This document shows positions 43,089-54,178 of a stretch of 64,000 nt of DNA, in pieces (position 1 is the first letter of the stretch; every line of letters starts with the position of its first letter). The DNA is from Azonexaceae bacterium (GTDB taxonomy: Bacteria > Pseudomonadota > Gammaproteobacteria > Burkholderiales > Rhodocyclaceae), in assembly GCA_013335535.1 (NCBI GenBank), contig JAAXVL010000011.1:61343-125342 (forward strand), given 5' to 3'. Below the pieces are notes generated by a model. The model was not told where the DNA came from, did not search any database, and saw nothing but the letters and a program-made list of their open reading frames with translations. The position numbers and the translations under genes were made by a program.

Positions 43089-44042
43089 TCAGGCCGTCTG
43101 GCTCTGGCGAAATTGGGCGACATCGCGGCCCGGCGGGGCGCCGAACATGCGGCGATATTCGCGGTTGAATTGCGATGGGCTTTCGTAGCCGACGTGATGG
43201 GCGGCCGAGGCGGCATCGGTGTCACTGATCAGCATCAGGCGGCGGGCTTCCTGCAGGCGCAGTTGCTTCTGGTATTGCAGCGGCGTCATGGCGGTCAGCG
43301 CCTTGAAATGATGGTGCAGTGACGACCGGCTCATGTTTGACAGGCTGGCCAGCCGTTCGATGCTGAGCGGATGGTCGAGGTTGGTTTTGAGCCAGTCGAT
43401 GGCGCGGACGATCTGGTGGCTGTGGCTCCCACTGGCGGCAGCCTGGCGCAGACGCGAGCCGAGCGGGCCGGCGAGCAGGCGGTAGAGCAGTTCGCGCTCA
43501 ATGATCGGGGCGAGGACCGGGATGTCGGCTGGCGTATCGAGCAATCGGGCGAGGCGTAGGGCGGTGTTCTGGATGTCGACGCTGAGCAGGCCGACGGCAA
43601 TGCCACGGTCAACGGCATCCACGGCCCGATTTTTGGGCATGGCGGCAGTCAGTTCGTTGATCTTCAGCGGGTCGATATTGAGCGCCAGACCAAGGTAGGG
43701 CTCGGCGACGGAGGCCTTGGTGATGCGCGCAAACATGGGTAGATCGACCGACGAAATGAGATATTGGCCGGCGTCGTAATCGTAGGTATCCTCGCCGACC
43801 GTGATGCGCTTGGCGCCCTGGGCCATCATCGCGAACACCGATGTCATGATGGCGCAGGTCGGCACGTCGGTGGTCGATCCACGGAAAAGCTTGAGGCTGG
43901 GGATGGCCGTGTCGGCGGCACCATCCGTTAGGCAGTGGCGGCTGATGAGGGCCGCGAGTTCGGCGCGCTGGCGCGTCAGTTCGGCATTTTCCATGGCGCT
44001 GGAATTATTCGGGCGGGGCGTGGTCAGAACGGCAGTATCCAT
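43089..44042 (-). CDS. AraC-family regulator divergent from the molybdenum hydroxylase operon
   Basis: 317 residues. AraC_N-type sensor ~35-190 (PSLKLFRGSTTDVPTCAIMT, GEDTYDYDAGQYLISSVDLP) and two C-terminal helix-turn-helix motifs (LSIERLASLSNMSRSSLHHH; SAAHHVGYESPSQFNREYRR). The YqhC/AraC_N family includes aldehyde-responsive activators. Divergent from the oxidoreductase genes starting 178 bp away, which it probably controls. Its 3' end abuts a broken msrB. Confidence 0.88.
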   Translation of the reverse strand: MDTAVLTTPRPNNSSAMENAELTRQRAELAALISRHCLTDGAADTAIPSLKLFRGSTTDVPTCAIMTSVFAMMAQGAKRITVGEDTYDYDAGQYLISSVDLPMFARITKASVAEPYLGLALNIDPLKINELTAAMPKNRAVDAVDRGIAVGLLSVDIQNTALRLARLLDTPADIPVLAPIIERELLYRLLAGPLGSRLRQAAASGSHSHQIVRAIDWLKTNLDHPLSIERLASLSNMSRSSLHHHFKALTAMTPLQYQKQLRLQEARRLMLISDTDAASAAHHVGYESPSQFNREYRRMFGAPPGRDVAQFRQSQTA

Positions 44043-44219
44043 GACTGGAGCGTAGCGGTTTTGGCGCTGCCCGGCGAGAGGCTGCAGACAGATTCTGGAG
44101 GATCAGGCAATAAGTCTGCACGATTGGGTTATCGGTTGCCAGCTAGCATCGCCCACACTATTCGCACAAACGGCCGCCACGGGATGGCTGCCGATCCCAT
44201 TCCGACGAGGAGCATGCAG

Positions 44220-44678
44220 ATGATCAAACTGACTATTAACGGCAAGGCGCACCAACTCGACGTGGCGCCCGATACGCCGCTGCTGTGGGCGCTACGCGAC
44301 ACGCTGCAGATGACCGGGACGAAATACGGCTGCGGCCAGGCCCTGTGCGGCGCCTGTACGGTGCATGTCGATGGCACGCCGGTACGCGCCTGCACGACGC
44401 CAGTGTCGGCGGTGGTCGGGCGCAAGATCAGAACCATCGAGGCGGTCGATAGCGAGCGCGTCGGCAAGGTCGTCCAGGAGGCGTGGCGCAAGCTCGATGT
44501 CGTGCAGTGCGGCTATTGCCAGTCCGGCCAGATCATGAGTGCCGTGGCGCTGCTCAGCCAGAACCGCAAGCCGACCGATGCCGATATCGACAACGCCATG
44601 TCGGGCAACCTTTGTCGCTGTGCCACCTATGTCCGCGTCCGCGCTGCCATCCACGAAGCTGCCAAAGCGCTGGCCTGA
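44220..44678 (+). CDS. iorA: Molybdenum hydroxylase [2Fe-2S] subunit (isoquinoline 1-oxidoreductase alpha type)
   Basis: 152 residues from ATG 44220, with GAGGA 8 bases upstream. The plant-type [2Fe-2S] set CGQALCGACTVHVDGTPVRA with a final C, and the C-terminal four-cysteine set CGYCQSGQIM ... GNLCRC, give two clusters that pass electrons from the molybdopterin subunit. The IorA symbol follows the closest family. The true substrate could be an aldehyde or N-heterocycle. Next gene follows after 11 bp. Confidence 0.9.
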   Translation: MIKLTINGKAHQLDVAPDTPLLWALRDTLQMTGTKYGCGQALCGACTVHVDGTPVRACTTPVSAVVGRKIRTIEAVDSERVGKVVQEAWRKLDVVQCGYCQSGQIMSAVALLSQNRKPTDADIDNAMSGNLCRCATYVRVRAAIHEAAKALA

Positions 44679-44689
44679 GGAGATAAATC

Positions 44690-46882
44690 ATGAGCGAAAT
44701 CATCATTGAAAACCTCAGCCGCCGCCGTTTCCTGCAAGGCAGCGCCGGCCTGACGCTGGGCTTTTGCTTGCCGGCCGTCGCAGCCGCTGCTGCTGGCAAA
44801 TTAGGTGCCGTTGCCACGGTCAACACCGAAATTAACGCGTTTTTGAAAATTGGCGCCGACAACAGTGTCACCGTCATGTCCAAGCACCTCGAAATGGGGC
44901 AGGGCACCTACACCGGTCTGGCCACCATTCTCGCCGACGAACTGGATGCCGACTGGGCGCATGTTCGCGTTGAAGGGGCGCCGGCCGATGCCAAGCGCTA
45001 CAACAACACCTTCTGGGGGCCATCACAGGGCACTGGCGGCAGCACGGCGATGGCCAATTCCTGGGACCAGATGCGCAAGGCCGGCGCCGCCGGGCGGGCC
45101 ATGCTGGTTTCGGCTGCCGCCAAACGCTGGAATGTCGGCGCGGCAGAGATCGTCGTGCGCGACGGTGTGGTCAGCCATGCCGGCAGCGGCCGCAAGGCCA
45201 GTTTTGGCGAACTGGCGCTCGATGCCGCCAGGGAAGCCGTGCCGACCGAGGTCAAACTGAAAGACCCCAAGGATTTCCGCCTGATCGGCAAACAGGCCAA
45301 GCGCAAGGACAGCGCGGCCAAAACCAATGGCACTGCGCAATTCACGCAGGACGTTTTTCTGCCCGGTATGCTGGTGGCAGTGGTGGCCCATCCGCCGCAG
45401 TTCGGCGCCACGGTGAAGTCCTTCGATGCGAGCAAGGCCAAGGCGATCAAGGGCGTCGTCGATGTCGTGCAGATTCCGCAGGGCGTGGCCGTGCTGGCCA
45501 CCGATACGTGGAGTGCCAAGAAAGGGCGCGATGCCCTGTCCGTCAGCTGGGACGACAGCAAGGCCTTCAAGCTGGGCAGCGATGAAATTCTGGCCAAATA
45601 CAAGGAAATGGCCAAAAAGCCCGGCCTGATCGCCGCGAACAAAGGCGACACGGCAAAAACCTTTGCCGGCGCCGCCAAGGTGGTCAGTGCCTCTTTCGAT
45701 TTTCCCTACCTCGCCCACGCGGCGATGGAGCCGATGAACTGCGTCGTGCACCTCAAGGCCGATGGCTGCGAGGTGTGGAACGGCGAGCAGTTCCAGACCG
45801 TCGATCAGGGCCGGGTGGCCGCCGTGTTCGGCCTCAAGCCAGAGCAGGTCAGGCTCAACATGCTCTACGCCGGCGGCAGTTTTGGGCGCCGGGCTTCTAC
45901 GCACTCTGATTACGTGATGGAGGCTGCGCACATCGTCAAGGCGATCAATGGCAAAGCCCCCGTCAAGCTGGTCTGGCTGCGCGAGGATGACATGCGCGGC
46001 GGCTATTACCGGCCTCTGTTCCACCACACGCTGGAAGCGGCGCTCGATGGTTCCGGCAAGCTGGTCGGCTGGCATCACCGGCTGGTCGGCCAGTCGATCC
46101 TGACCGGCTCGCCGTTCGAGGCGGTGATGGTCAAGGATGGCATCGACCACGTTTCGGTCGAAGGCGCCTCCAATCTGCCCTACGCCATCCCCAACCTGCT
46201 GGTCGATCTGCACACGCCAACTGATATCGGCGTGCCGGTGCTCTGGTGGCGTTCGGTTGGTTCCTCGCACACCGCCTACTCGACCGAGGTTTTCCTCGAT
46301 CAGGTCGCTGCGGCGATGGGTAAGGACCCGGTGGCACTGCGCCTTGAACTGCTGAGCGAGCACCCGAAACATGCCGGCGTACTCAAGCTGGCGGCCGAGA
46401 AAGCGAACTGGGGAACGCCGCTCAAGGCCGCCCCCGGTGAGCGGCGCGGGCGCGGTGTGGCGGTCCATGAATCGTTCAACTCCTTTGTTGCCCAGGTCGC
46501 TGAAGTGACGGTCAAGAAAGACGGCTCGATCAAGGTTGACCGCGTCGTTTGTGCGGTGGATTGCGGCACGGCGATCAACCCGGACAACATCCGTTCGCAG
46601 GTCGAAGGCGCGGTTGGATTTGCGCTTTCCGCAGCCTTGAGCGGTGAAATAACGCTCAAGGGCGGGCGCGTCGAGCAGGGCAATTTCGATGGCTATCCGC
46701 TGCTGCGCATCGGCGACATGCCGAAGGTCGAAGTTCATATCGTGCCTTCATCCGCCGCCCCGACCGGCATCGGCGAACCTGGCGTGCCGCCGCTGGCGCC
46801 GGCCGTAGCTAACGCCATTGCCGCGGCAACCGGCAAGTTCCTGACCAAGTTGCCGTTCAATACGACCGAGTTGGTGGCCTGA
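44690..46882 (+). CDS. iorB: Molybdenum hydroxylase large subunit (isoquinoline 1-oxidoreductase beta type)
   Basis: 730 residues, normal length for IorB-type subunits. A twin-arginine signal [19 protein letters not shown] means export of the folded cofactor enzyme. Molybdopterin-binding landmarks: [40 protein letters not shown], and near the C-terminus [20 protein letters not shown] with the catalytic glutamate GEPG. Expected to bind molybdopterin cytosine dinucleotide, made with the MocA-like gene downstream. Strong ribosome-binding site AGGAG 7 bases upstream. Confidence 0.92.
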   Translation: MSEIIIENLSRRRFLQGSAGLTLGFCLPAVAAAAAGKLGAVATVNTEINAFLKIGADNSVTVMSKHLEMGQGTYTGLATILADELDADWAHVRVEGAPADAKRYNNTFWGPSQGTGGSTAMANSWDQMRKAGAAGRAMLVSAAAKRWNVGAAEIVVRDGVVSHAGSGRKASFGELALDAAREAVPTEVKLKDPKDFRLIGKQAKRKDSAAKTNGTAQFTQDVFLPGMLVAVVAHPPQFGATVKSFDASKAKAIKGVVDVVQIPQGVAVLATDTWSAKKGRDALSVSWDDSKAFKLGSDEILAKYKEMAKKPGLIAANKGDTAKTFAGAAKVVSASFDFPYLAHAAMEPMNCVVHLKADGCEVWNGEQFQTVDQGRVAAVFGLKPEQVRLNMLYAGGSFGRRASTHSDYVMEAAHIVKAINGKAPVKLVWLREDDMRGGYYRPLFHHTLEAALDGSGKLVGWHHRLVGQSILTGSPFEAVMVKDGIDHVSVEGASNLPYAIPNLLVDLHTPTDIGVPVLWWRSVGSSHTAYSTEVFLDQVAAAMGKDPVALRLELLSEHPKHAGVLKLAAEKANWGTPLKAAPGERRGRGVAVHESFNSFVAQVAEVTVKKDGSIKVDRVVCAVDCGTAINPDNIRSQVEGAVGFALSAALSGEITLKGGRVEQGNFDGYPLLRIGDMPKVEVHIVPSSAAPTGIGEPGVPPLAPAVANAIAAATGKFLTKLPFNTTELVA

Positions 46883-46883
46883 C

Positions 46884-47879
46884 ATGGACAGCCTGGATAC
46901 GCAGGTACTCGACGCGGCCCGCAAATGGGCCGTGGCCGGGCATCGCTTCGCACTGATCACCGTCGCGCGGACCTGGGGTTCCGCCCCGCGGCCGCCGGGC
47001 GCCTGGATGATCCTGCGCGACGACGGGCAGGTGCAGGGCTCGGTTTCCGGCGGCTGCATCGAGGATGACCTGATTCGCCGTGCTGCGGCCGGCGAGTTCA
47101 ATGGCTCGGCACCACGCTTGCTGTGCTACGGCGTGACGGCCGACGAGGCGCATCGCTTCGGGCTACCCTGCGGCGGCACGTTGGAACTGGTGCTCGAACC
47201 GGCGCCGGATGCTGCCTTGCTCGAACAGCTCGCCCAGCGCATCGGTACCGGCCAGTTGGTTACGCGTCGGGTCGAGTTGGCGAGCGGCGCGGTCAGCCTC
47301 GAAGGCGGCAGCGCCGGCGACAGCCAGCAGTGGGATGGCAAGACGCTGGTCACGCTGCACGGCCCGGCCTGGCGCCTGCTCATCATCGGCGCCGGACAGA
47401 TTTCGCGCTACTTGGCGACCATGGCGCAGGCGCTCGGCTATCGTGTCTACATCTGCGACCCGCGCAGCGAATACGCCGATGGCTGGGACGTCCCCGGCAC
47501 CGAGCGCCTCGCCGCGATGCCCGACGATGCCGTGACGGAGCTCGGTCTCGACCCGCGTAGTGCTGTCGTGGCCTTGACCCACGACCCGAAGCTCGATGAT
47601 CTGGCGCTGCTTGAAGCACTCAAATCGCCAGCTTTCTACGTTGGTGCGCTCGGCTCCAAGGCTAATAACAGCAAACGCCGCGAACGCCTGCTGCAGTATT
47701 TCGACCTGTCGCAGGCCGAAGTAGACCGCCTGCATGGCCCGGTCGGCCTGCCCATCGGCAGCCGCACGCCGCCGGAAATCGCCGTCTCCATCCTGGCCGA
47801 AATGACGGCTTTGAAAAATGGACAAAATTTCCGGTTGACCGTGGAAACGGCCGATCCCTACGCCTGCCGGGCCGCATGA
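46884..47879 (+). CDS. XdhC/CoxI-family maturation factor
   Basis: 331 residues, with the N-terminal XdhC-CoxI domain (VARTWGSAPRPPGAWMILRD, then GSVSGGCIEDDL) and the C-terminal Rossmann domain (LLIIGAGQISRYLATMAQAL; ALTHDPKLDDLALLEAL). These proteins insert sulfurated molybdenum cofactor into hydroxylases. Starts 2 bp after iorB and overlaps the MocA-like gene. A copy of the dispersed repeat is read through near its C-terminus as LKNGQNFRLTVE. Confidence 0.9.
   Translation: MDSLDTQVLDAARKWAVAGHRFALITVARTWGSAPRPPGAWMILRDDGQVQGSVSGGCIEDDLIRRAAAGEFNGSAPRLLCYGVTADEAHRFGLPCGGTLELVLEPAPDAALLEQLAQRIGTGQLVTRRVELASGAVSLEGGSAGDSQQWDGKTLVTLHGPAWRLLIIGAGQISRYLATMAQALGYRVYICDPRSEYADGWDVPGTERLAAMPDDAVTELGLDPRSAVVALTHDPKLDDLALLEALKSPAFYVGALGSKANNSKRRERLLQYFDLSQAEVDRLHGPVGLPIGSRTPPEIAVSILAEMTALKNGQNFRLTVETADPYACRAA
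47811..47844 (-). repeat. Dispersed host repeat, copy 5 (coding)
   Basis: ATGGACAAAATTTCC then GGTTGACCGTGG near the 3' end of the XdhC-like gene, read as LKNGQNFRLTVE. Confidence 0.7.
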
Positions 47880-48451
47880 GCCAGATTGTCGGCATCCTGC
47901 TCGCGGCGGGCAGCAGCCGGCGTTTCGGGGCCGACAAGCGCCTGCATCCACTGCCAGATGGCACGCCGATGGCAATCGCTTCGGCCCGCCATCTGGCTGC
48001 GGCTTGTTCGCGCACCATCGTCGTCATCCGCCCTGGCGACACGACGCTGGCCAGCCTGCTCGCCGCGGAGGGGCTGGAAACCGTCATCTGCGCAGCGGCG
48101 GAGCAGGGCATGGGCCATAGCCTGAGCAGCGGGGTTGCAGCCAGCCCCAAGGCCGCTGGCTGGCTGGTCGCACTGGCCGACATGCCTTACATCCAGCCGG
48201 TCAGCTACCACGCCGTCGTTGGTGCTCTGCAGGGAGGTGCCAGGATGGCCCGGCCAGCATTCCATGGAAAAATGGGCCACCCAGTCGGCTTTTCCGCCGC
48301 GCATCTCGACGCCTTATTGGCGCTGACTGGCGATCAGGGCGGAAAATCCATTCTCGAAGCCGATCCGCAAGCGTTGCTGCTTTGCCCGGTTGACGATCCC
48401 GGCGTGCTCAAGGATGTCGATGCGCCTCCCCAAATTGACGCTGCGGACTAG
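47876..48451 (+). CDS. MocA-like molybdenum cofactor cytidylyltransferase
   Basis: 191 residues. The nucleotidyltransferase signature GILLAAGSSRRFGADKRLHP at ~7-26 binds CTP/GTP. ALADMPYIQPVSYHAVV holds the metal aspartate, and FHGKMGHPVGFS is the substrate loop. Family members convert molybdopterin to its cytosine dinucleotide form for enzymes such as IorAB. ATGA overlap with the XdhC-like gene completes a four-gene operon. Confidence 0.9.
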   Translation: MSQIVGILLAAGSSRRFGADKRLHPLPDGTPMAIASARHLAAACSRTIVVIRPGDTTLASLLAAEGLETVICAAAEQGMGHSLSSGVAASPKAAGWLVALADMPYIQPVSYHAVVGALQGGARMARPAFHGKMGHPVGFSAAHLDALLALTGDQGGKSILEADPQALLLCPVDDPGVLKDVDAPPQIDAAD

Positions 48452-48547
48452 CCCGCCGAGGTGCTTTCCAGTTAGTCAGGCAGCAGCCAGAGGCTGCGGG
48501 CAGGGCGGTTCTGGGCTATCATTCTGCAATTGCCGAGGACCAACGCG

Positions 48548-49243
48548 ATGAACCCAACACCCCTGACCGATGCCGATCTCGACCGGCTTGAAGAACTGCT
48601 CGAAGCCGACGTTTTCCAGGGCGAGGCCATGCGCCTCGACGAAATCCAGGCCATGCTGTGCGCCGTCGTCAGCGCTCCCGAGCCGGTACCCCCGGCCATC
48701 TGGCTGACCGAAGCGCTCGGCAAGGGCCTCGAAGCCGGCGGTAACCCCGATGTTGAAGCTGCGCTCGAACTCCTCATGCGCCTCAACAACGACCTCGCCG
48801 CCGCGCTGCTGGCCGATGAAACGATCTCCCCGGTGCTCTATCCGCTCGACGAAAGCTGCACCGAATACGACTACGAAGCCTGGGCCGATTCCTATGTATT
48901 CGGCGCCGGCCTGGCCGGCGACTGGTACGAAATGGCCGGCAAGCATGCCGACGACCTCTCAGAACTGCTCGAGCCTCTGTTCCTGCTCAACGGCATGCTC
49001 AAGGAAGACGCCGAAAAGAGCGGCGAACGCTGGTTTCCACCCGCTGAGGAAGCTCGTCTGGTCGCCGATATCCAGGAAAACCTGCCAGTCATCGTGCAGA
49101 CCCTGTACAACTTCTGGCGCAACAAGCGGACGGGCGGCGCCGTCCAGCGCGAAGGCGACAAAGCCGGCCGCAACGACCCGTGCCCCTGCGGCAGCGGCAA
49201 GAAATTCAAGCAGTGCTGCGGCAGCCCGGAAAAACTGAACTAA
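48548..49243 (+). CDS. UPF0149/YecA-like protein with SEC-C motif
   Basis: 231 residues from ATG 48548. YecA-type helical domain over ~1-170 and a C-terminal SEC-C zinc motif [17 protein letters not shown] (CxCx8CC), like the end of SecA that binds SecB and ribosomes. YecA/SEC-C proteins are thought to be SecA- or ribosome-associated chaperone-like factors. Followed by a strong terminator, so transcription ends here. Confidence 0.9.
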   Translation: MNPTPLTDADLDRLEELLEADVFQGEAMRLDEIQAMLCAVVSAPEPVPPAIWLTEALGKGLEAGGNPDVEAALELLMRLNNDLAAALLADETISPVLYPLDESCTEYDYEAWADSYVFGAGLAGDWYEMAGKHADDLSELLEPLFLLNGMLKEDAEKSGERWFPPAEEARLVADIQENLPVIVQTLYNFWRNKRTGGAVQREGDKAGRNDPCPCGSGKKFKQCCGSPEKLN

Positions 49244-49285
49244 TGGTTGCTGTGCCGGCTTTCGCCCTGGCATAGGCTGTACGGT

Positions 49286-49307
49286 AAAAGCCCCGAAAGG
49301 GGCTTTT
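49286..49307 (+). terminator. Rho-independent terminator
   Basis: AAAAGCCCC, GAAA loop, GGGGCTTTT followed by a T-rich run. Confidence 0.92.
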
Positions 49308-49372
49308 TCTTTTCGTGGCCTGACAGTTTCTGTACGTTGTCCGCCAAACCGCAGTGACTACCGCTCAAGCTA

Positions 49373-49585
49373 TTAGTCGTCATCCGTAAGGGTATGACAC
49401 CGACCAACGGGGCTGATGGTGGAAACTTTTCCGAACTTGCTGGATTGCCGGGCTGCTTCGAGCGCATCGCGAGCGCTGATCGGCGAGCCACGATGGATAT
49501 GTACCACGACGTCGCGACCGCTATGAAGTCGGATCTGCGCCATCCAGCGAGTACAGGTCATCTCGGTTGAGTTTGCCAGGGACAT
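49373..49585 (-). CDS. Small hypothetical protein
   Basis: 70 residues, preceded by GGAGG 7 bases before the ATG. Contains IRLHSGRDVVVHIHRGSPIS and a helix of the ARDALEAARQSSKFG kind, plausible for a small soluble regulator or a domain fragment. No family named. Stands between a terminator and the nitrite-reductase cluster with no operon link. Confidence 0.6.
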   Translation of the reverse strand: MSLANSTEMTCTRWMAQIRLHSGRDVVVHIHRGSPISARDALEAARQSSKFGKVSTISPVGRCHTLTDDD

Positions 49586-49755
49586 TTATACCTCCAGGAA
49601 CATAAACTAGATTATCGACGGGAGGTATCGTGCAATCTGTATAAAAAGGGTAACTATCGGTGTCAGGATCGACACAAAAAACGGAACCGCGAGGAGTTCC
49701 GTTTCAGGGGGACCGGCTTGTCTTGTCTCACCAATGCGAGAAGCCGCGGGTTTGC

Positions 49756-50064
49756 TTATTTCTGGGACAGAATCCAGGTCACCAGCTTTTTTGCTTCATC
49801 CGGGGTGACATTGTTCGGCGGCATCGGGATTTGGCCCCAGACGCCCTTGCCACCGGCCTTGACCTTGGCGGCCAGCGTATCGACGGCGCCCGCATTGCCC
49901 TTGTACTTGGCGGCGACGTCCTTATAGGCCGGGCCGACCAGTTTTTTGTCGATGGCATGGCAGGACATGCAGTTCTTGGCCTTGGCCAGCGCTTCGTCGG
50001 CAAGCACGTGGCTGGAGACGCCGAGACCAACGGCAAACATCATTGCGATTTGGACAGCTTTCAT
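49756..50064 (-). CDS. nirM: Cytochrome c551 (nitrite reductase electron donor)
   Basis: 102 residues, signal peptide AVQIAMMFAVGLGVSSHVLA, one heme site CMSCH at ~32-36 and the methionine ligand in WGQIPMPPNNVTPDEAKKLV. This is a class I cytochrome of the c551/c552 type that reduces NirS. It sits in the nir cluster, with a perfect TTGAT-N4-ATCAA box 61-74 bp upstream, so anaerobic control is expected. Confidence 0.9.
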   Translation of the reverse strand: MKAVQIAMMFAVGLGVSSHVLADEALAKAKNCMSCHAIDKKLVGPAYKDVAAKYKGNAGAVDTLAAKVKAGGKGVWGQIPMPPNNVTPDEAKKLVTWILSQK

Positions 50065-50124
50065 TTGGATGAACCCTTCGTTGATATTGGGGGTGCTAAT
50101 GTCGCTTTTGTGGGAGTTTCTGCT

Positions 50125-50138
50125 TTGATGGGAATCAA
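50125..50138. promoter_or_regulatory. FNR/DNR-type box upstream of nirM
   Basis: TTGATGGGAATCAA is a perfect match to the TTGAT-N4-ATCAA consensus. Confidence 0.85.
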
Positions 50139-50236
50139 AACTCCAGGGCAGTGCTGCTGGAATGCGCCGTTGATTGATGCCTTGAATTGACGACGATCAA
50201 GACCCGCCATCCGCGCCAATTTGCTCGGTTGTTTTT

Positions 50237-51760
50237 CTACTGGGTAAGGCGCTCAAACAACTTGACGGTGGTGTCGACGCTGCGTAGCAGGCGCTCGCCT
50301 TCGGCCACGACAAGGCGCGTGTGCTGGGCCTTGGCGACATGGGAAATATCGGGACACAGGGTGCGGATGAATTTTTGCCATTGGCTGGCGACCACACGAA
50401 GCTGGGCCGCTACTTCCAAAGGGGTGTTCCCGGTTTTTTCCAGGGCCTGCAGATTGCGCTCGAATTCCATGCTGGACGGCGGTATCAGCGCGGCAATTCT
50501 TTCATCCAGGCTTGCCCACTCGCGGAATACGAAGAACTTCCCTATGCGCTGCGACAACATGCGGTTGCGGCCGGCGATATTGACATAATGCGCGGCCGGG
50601 AGGCCCCTCAGATCAGCCACATGGCGAGTCAACGCATCGCTCGCTTCAAGTATTTCCTCGCTTAGTTCGAATACCGCTTCAACCCGTTGTACGGATATCT
50701 CATCGCCATGCATCAACTCTCTGTATCGCGGCCACAGCGTCTTGATCGGACTGAGTTTATCGGCGAACTCGACCGCCAGTTCGTGCTGGTCAAGAAGGTC
50801 CAGGTTGCGCTCAAACTCCTTGTCCAACTGGTGAAGCTTGATGAGCGCTTTTTGTGGAGCAATGCCGGAAACCATCATGCACCACCAGATGGCCATGCGC
50901 TGGGAAAGAACCCGCAGGCGGCCACTCATGTTGACCAGCATGCCCACCGACAAGGGCGACTCGGCATCCAGGGCGTTGCCTTTGCGCTTTCGGTAGAAAC
51001 TGAGCCTCTGCTTCGTGCCACCTTTGACCGTATCGAGCAGGGCGGCGTTCTGAATATGGACGCTGCGGCCGTCGACGACAAGAATGCCGTTGTCGCTGAG
51101 CTCGCGAAGGTTACGGGAAAAGGACTCCGGCGTCATATCGATGCGCGCGGCGATCACTTTCTTGCTGGCCTTGAGAACGACCGTTGTTTCTCCCGCCAGC
51201 CCGGCTCGCTCACCGGCCATTTCGAGCAGGTAGTCGAGCAAGCGTTGCGCTCCCGTCAGTCCGTAATGATGAGTGACGGCACCGAATTCTGTCGCAAACT
51301 GGCGCTGGGCCAGGGCCGTGATGATCCGATTGCTGAGCTCGTAGTGGTTTTGGATGGCGGCGCGCAATTTGCGAATATCGATAGCTACCAGCAGGGTTCG
51401 GGTGATGCTTGAGCAGGTGGAGGCATAGTGCGTGGCGCTGAACAGCTCTCCCAGACTCAGGAGTTGTTCACTCTGCACCAGCTCAAGCACTTTGACGGCG
51501 CCGCCGGGAATCGTTGCGCTGCGTTTGACGCTACCGTTGAACAACAGGTGCGCTTCACGAATCGGATCGCCGGCCTCGTACACGGTCTTGTTGGCGGAAA
51601 GCTCAAGAACCCGGCTCGCGGTGACTAACTCATCAATCACGGCTGGTGCTAGCCCACCGAATAACTGGCTGCCGGAAAGCAATTCGCGCTGGGCACGAGA
51701 TGGATCTTTAAAGCGGGCGTTCAATGGGTGCGACTTTCTCGGGATATGTCCTGATCTCAT
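50237..51760 (-). CDS. Crp/Fnr-family regulator fused to tandem PilJ-type sensor domains
   Basis: 507 residues. Cyclic-nucleotide-type sensor ~30-140, a Crp-type helix-turn-helix at ~165-240 (VIAARIDMTPESFSRNLREL), then ~250 residues with two PilJ/NarX-type N-terminal motifs: VNMSGRLRVLSQRMAIWWC and VNIAGRNRMLSQRIGKFFVF. No membrane segment or signal peptide is present, so the nitrate-receptor-like fold is cytoplasmic here. The N-terminus lacks a cysteine cluster, so it is not an oxygen-sensing FNR and is closer to the DNR/NarR group. It probably governs nirS and nirM. Confidence 0.85.
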   Translation of the reverse strand: MRSGHIPRKSHPLNARFKDPSRAQRELLSGSQLFGGLAPAVIDELVTASRVLELSANKTVYEAGDPIREAHLLFNGSVKRSATIPGGAVKVLELVQSEQLLSLGELFSATHYASTCSSITRTLLVAIDIRKLRAAIQNHYELSNRIITALAQRQFATEFGAVTHHYGLTGAQRLLDYLLEMAGERAGLAGETTVVLKASKKVIAARIDMTPESFSRNLRELSDNGILVVDGRSVHIQNAALLDTVKGGTKQRLSFYRKRKGNALDAESPLSVGMLVNMSGRLRVLSQRMAIWWCMMVSGIAPQKALIKLHQLDKEFERNLDLLDQHELAVEFADKLSPIKTLWPRYRELMHGDEISVQRVEAVFELSEEILEASDALTRHVADLRGLPAAHYVNIAGRNRMLSQRIGKFFVFREWASLDERIAALIPPSSMEFERNLQALEKTGNTPLEVAAQLRVVASQWQKFIRTLCPDISHVAKAQHTRLVVAEGERLLRSVDTTVKLFERLTQ

Positions 51761-51780
51761 ACTAAGTAAAACGCAGGAAG

Positions 51781-51813
51781 GGCAGAACTCCCCAATAGGG
51801 GGAGTTCTGCCCC
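51781..51813 (-). terminator. Terminator hairpin after nirS
   Basis: GGGCAGAACTCCCC (51781-51794) and GGGGAGTTCTGCCC (51800-51813) are perfect complements about 10 bp past the nirS stop. The long GC stem separates nirS from the downstream regulator. Confidence 0.85.
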
Positions 51814-51823
51814 TCCTTTGGTC

Positions 51824-53641
<1,818 letters not shown>

Positions 53642-53681
53642 CTAAAGCACCAAGCAGGGCTGGATCCGGGCAAATTGAGTC

Positions 53682-53695
53682 TTGATAACGATCAA
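53682..53695. promoter_or_regulatory. FNR/DNR-type box upstream of nirS (distal)
   Basis: TTGATAACGATCAA, a second perfect site, centred 61 bp from the proximal one (about six helical turns). Confidence 0.85.
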
Positions 53696-53831
53696 GCGGA
53701 GCCGCGGTCGGGAGTCTGAATCCACGCCAGAGGAGGGGTGAAAGCGACTTGCTGGATCTCGTGGCGTTATTGGCTGGGTGTCGAATCTGCCAGCGGGGTC
53801 AGGGCTTGCTGTGCTTGGTTTTGGCGGACGC

Positions 53832-54014
53832 CTAGCGCTCGGCGATGGCCAGCGGAGTGATGTCGGTGCGACACAAACCTGCCAGTTCGGCTACGACGCG
53901 ATTGATTCCGTTGCCAAGCAACCACCAGGCTTGCCCGTAGGAGCGCACCGTAACGCCGTGCTCGGCGCACAGTTGAATCGCCTTCTGGCGAAGTTCTTCA
54001 ATTTTGTTTGTCAT
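53832..54014 (-). CDS. Small hypothetical protein
   Basis: 60 residues, fully helical by eye (MTNKIEELRQKAIQLCAEHG, then GQAWWLLGNGINRVVAELAG). No ribosome-binding site is strong, but codon composition is host-like. Conceivably a small DNA-binding or adaptor protein. Its location between nirS and the htrA-like gene says nothing specific. Confidence 0.55.
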   Translation of the reverse strand: MTNKIEELRQKAIQLCAEHGVTVRSYGQAWWLLGNGINRVVAELAGLCRTDITPLAIAER

Positions 54015-54143
54015 GTCAGATCCGTGTTGTGATTGTCTCCAGCGAGGCGGACTCTAACAGTTGTTTATTACAGGTATTTTACGGCCGCCGCCGGCTGGCG
54101 ATGGGGTCTGCCGTCTTGATGGTCGATGGGCCGTCGTTCCAGA

Positions 54144-54173
54144 AAAAAGGCCGTTCATCCGAACGGCCTTTTT
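54144..54173 (-). terminator. Bidirectional rho-independent terminator
   Basis: AAAAAGGCCGTTC, ATCC loop, GAACGGCCTTTTT; a 13-bp stem with A/T flanks directly after the protease gene. Confidence 0.93.
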
Positions 54174-54178
54174 GTCGT

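Noticed and set aside
44812..44855. CCACGGTCAAC followed by GAAAATTGG in iorB
   Set aside because: Spacing differs and the second half does not match; the residues are ordinary for the family.
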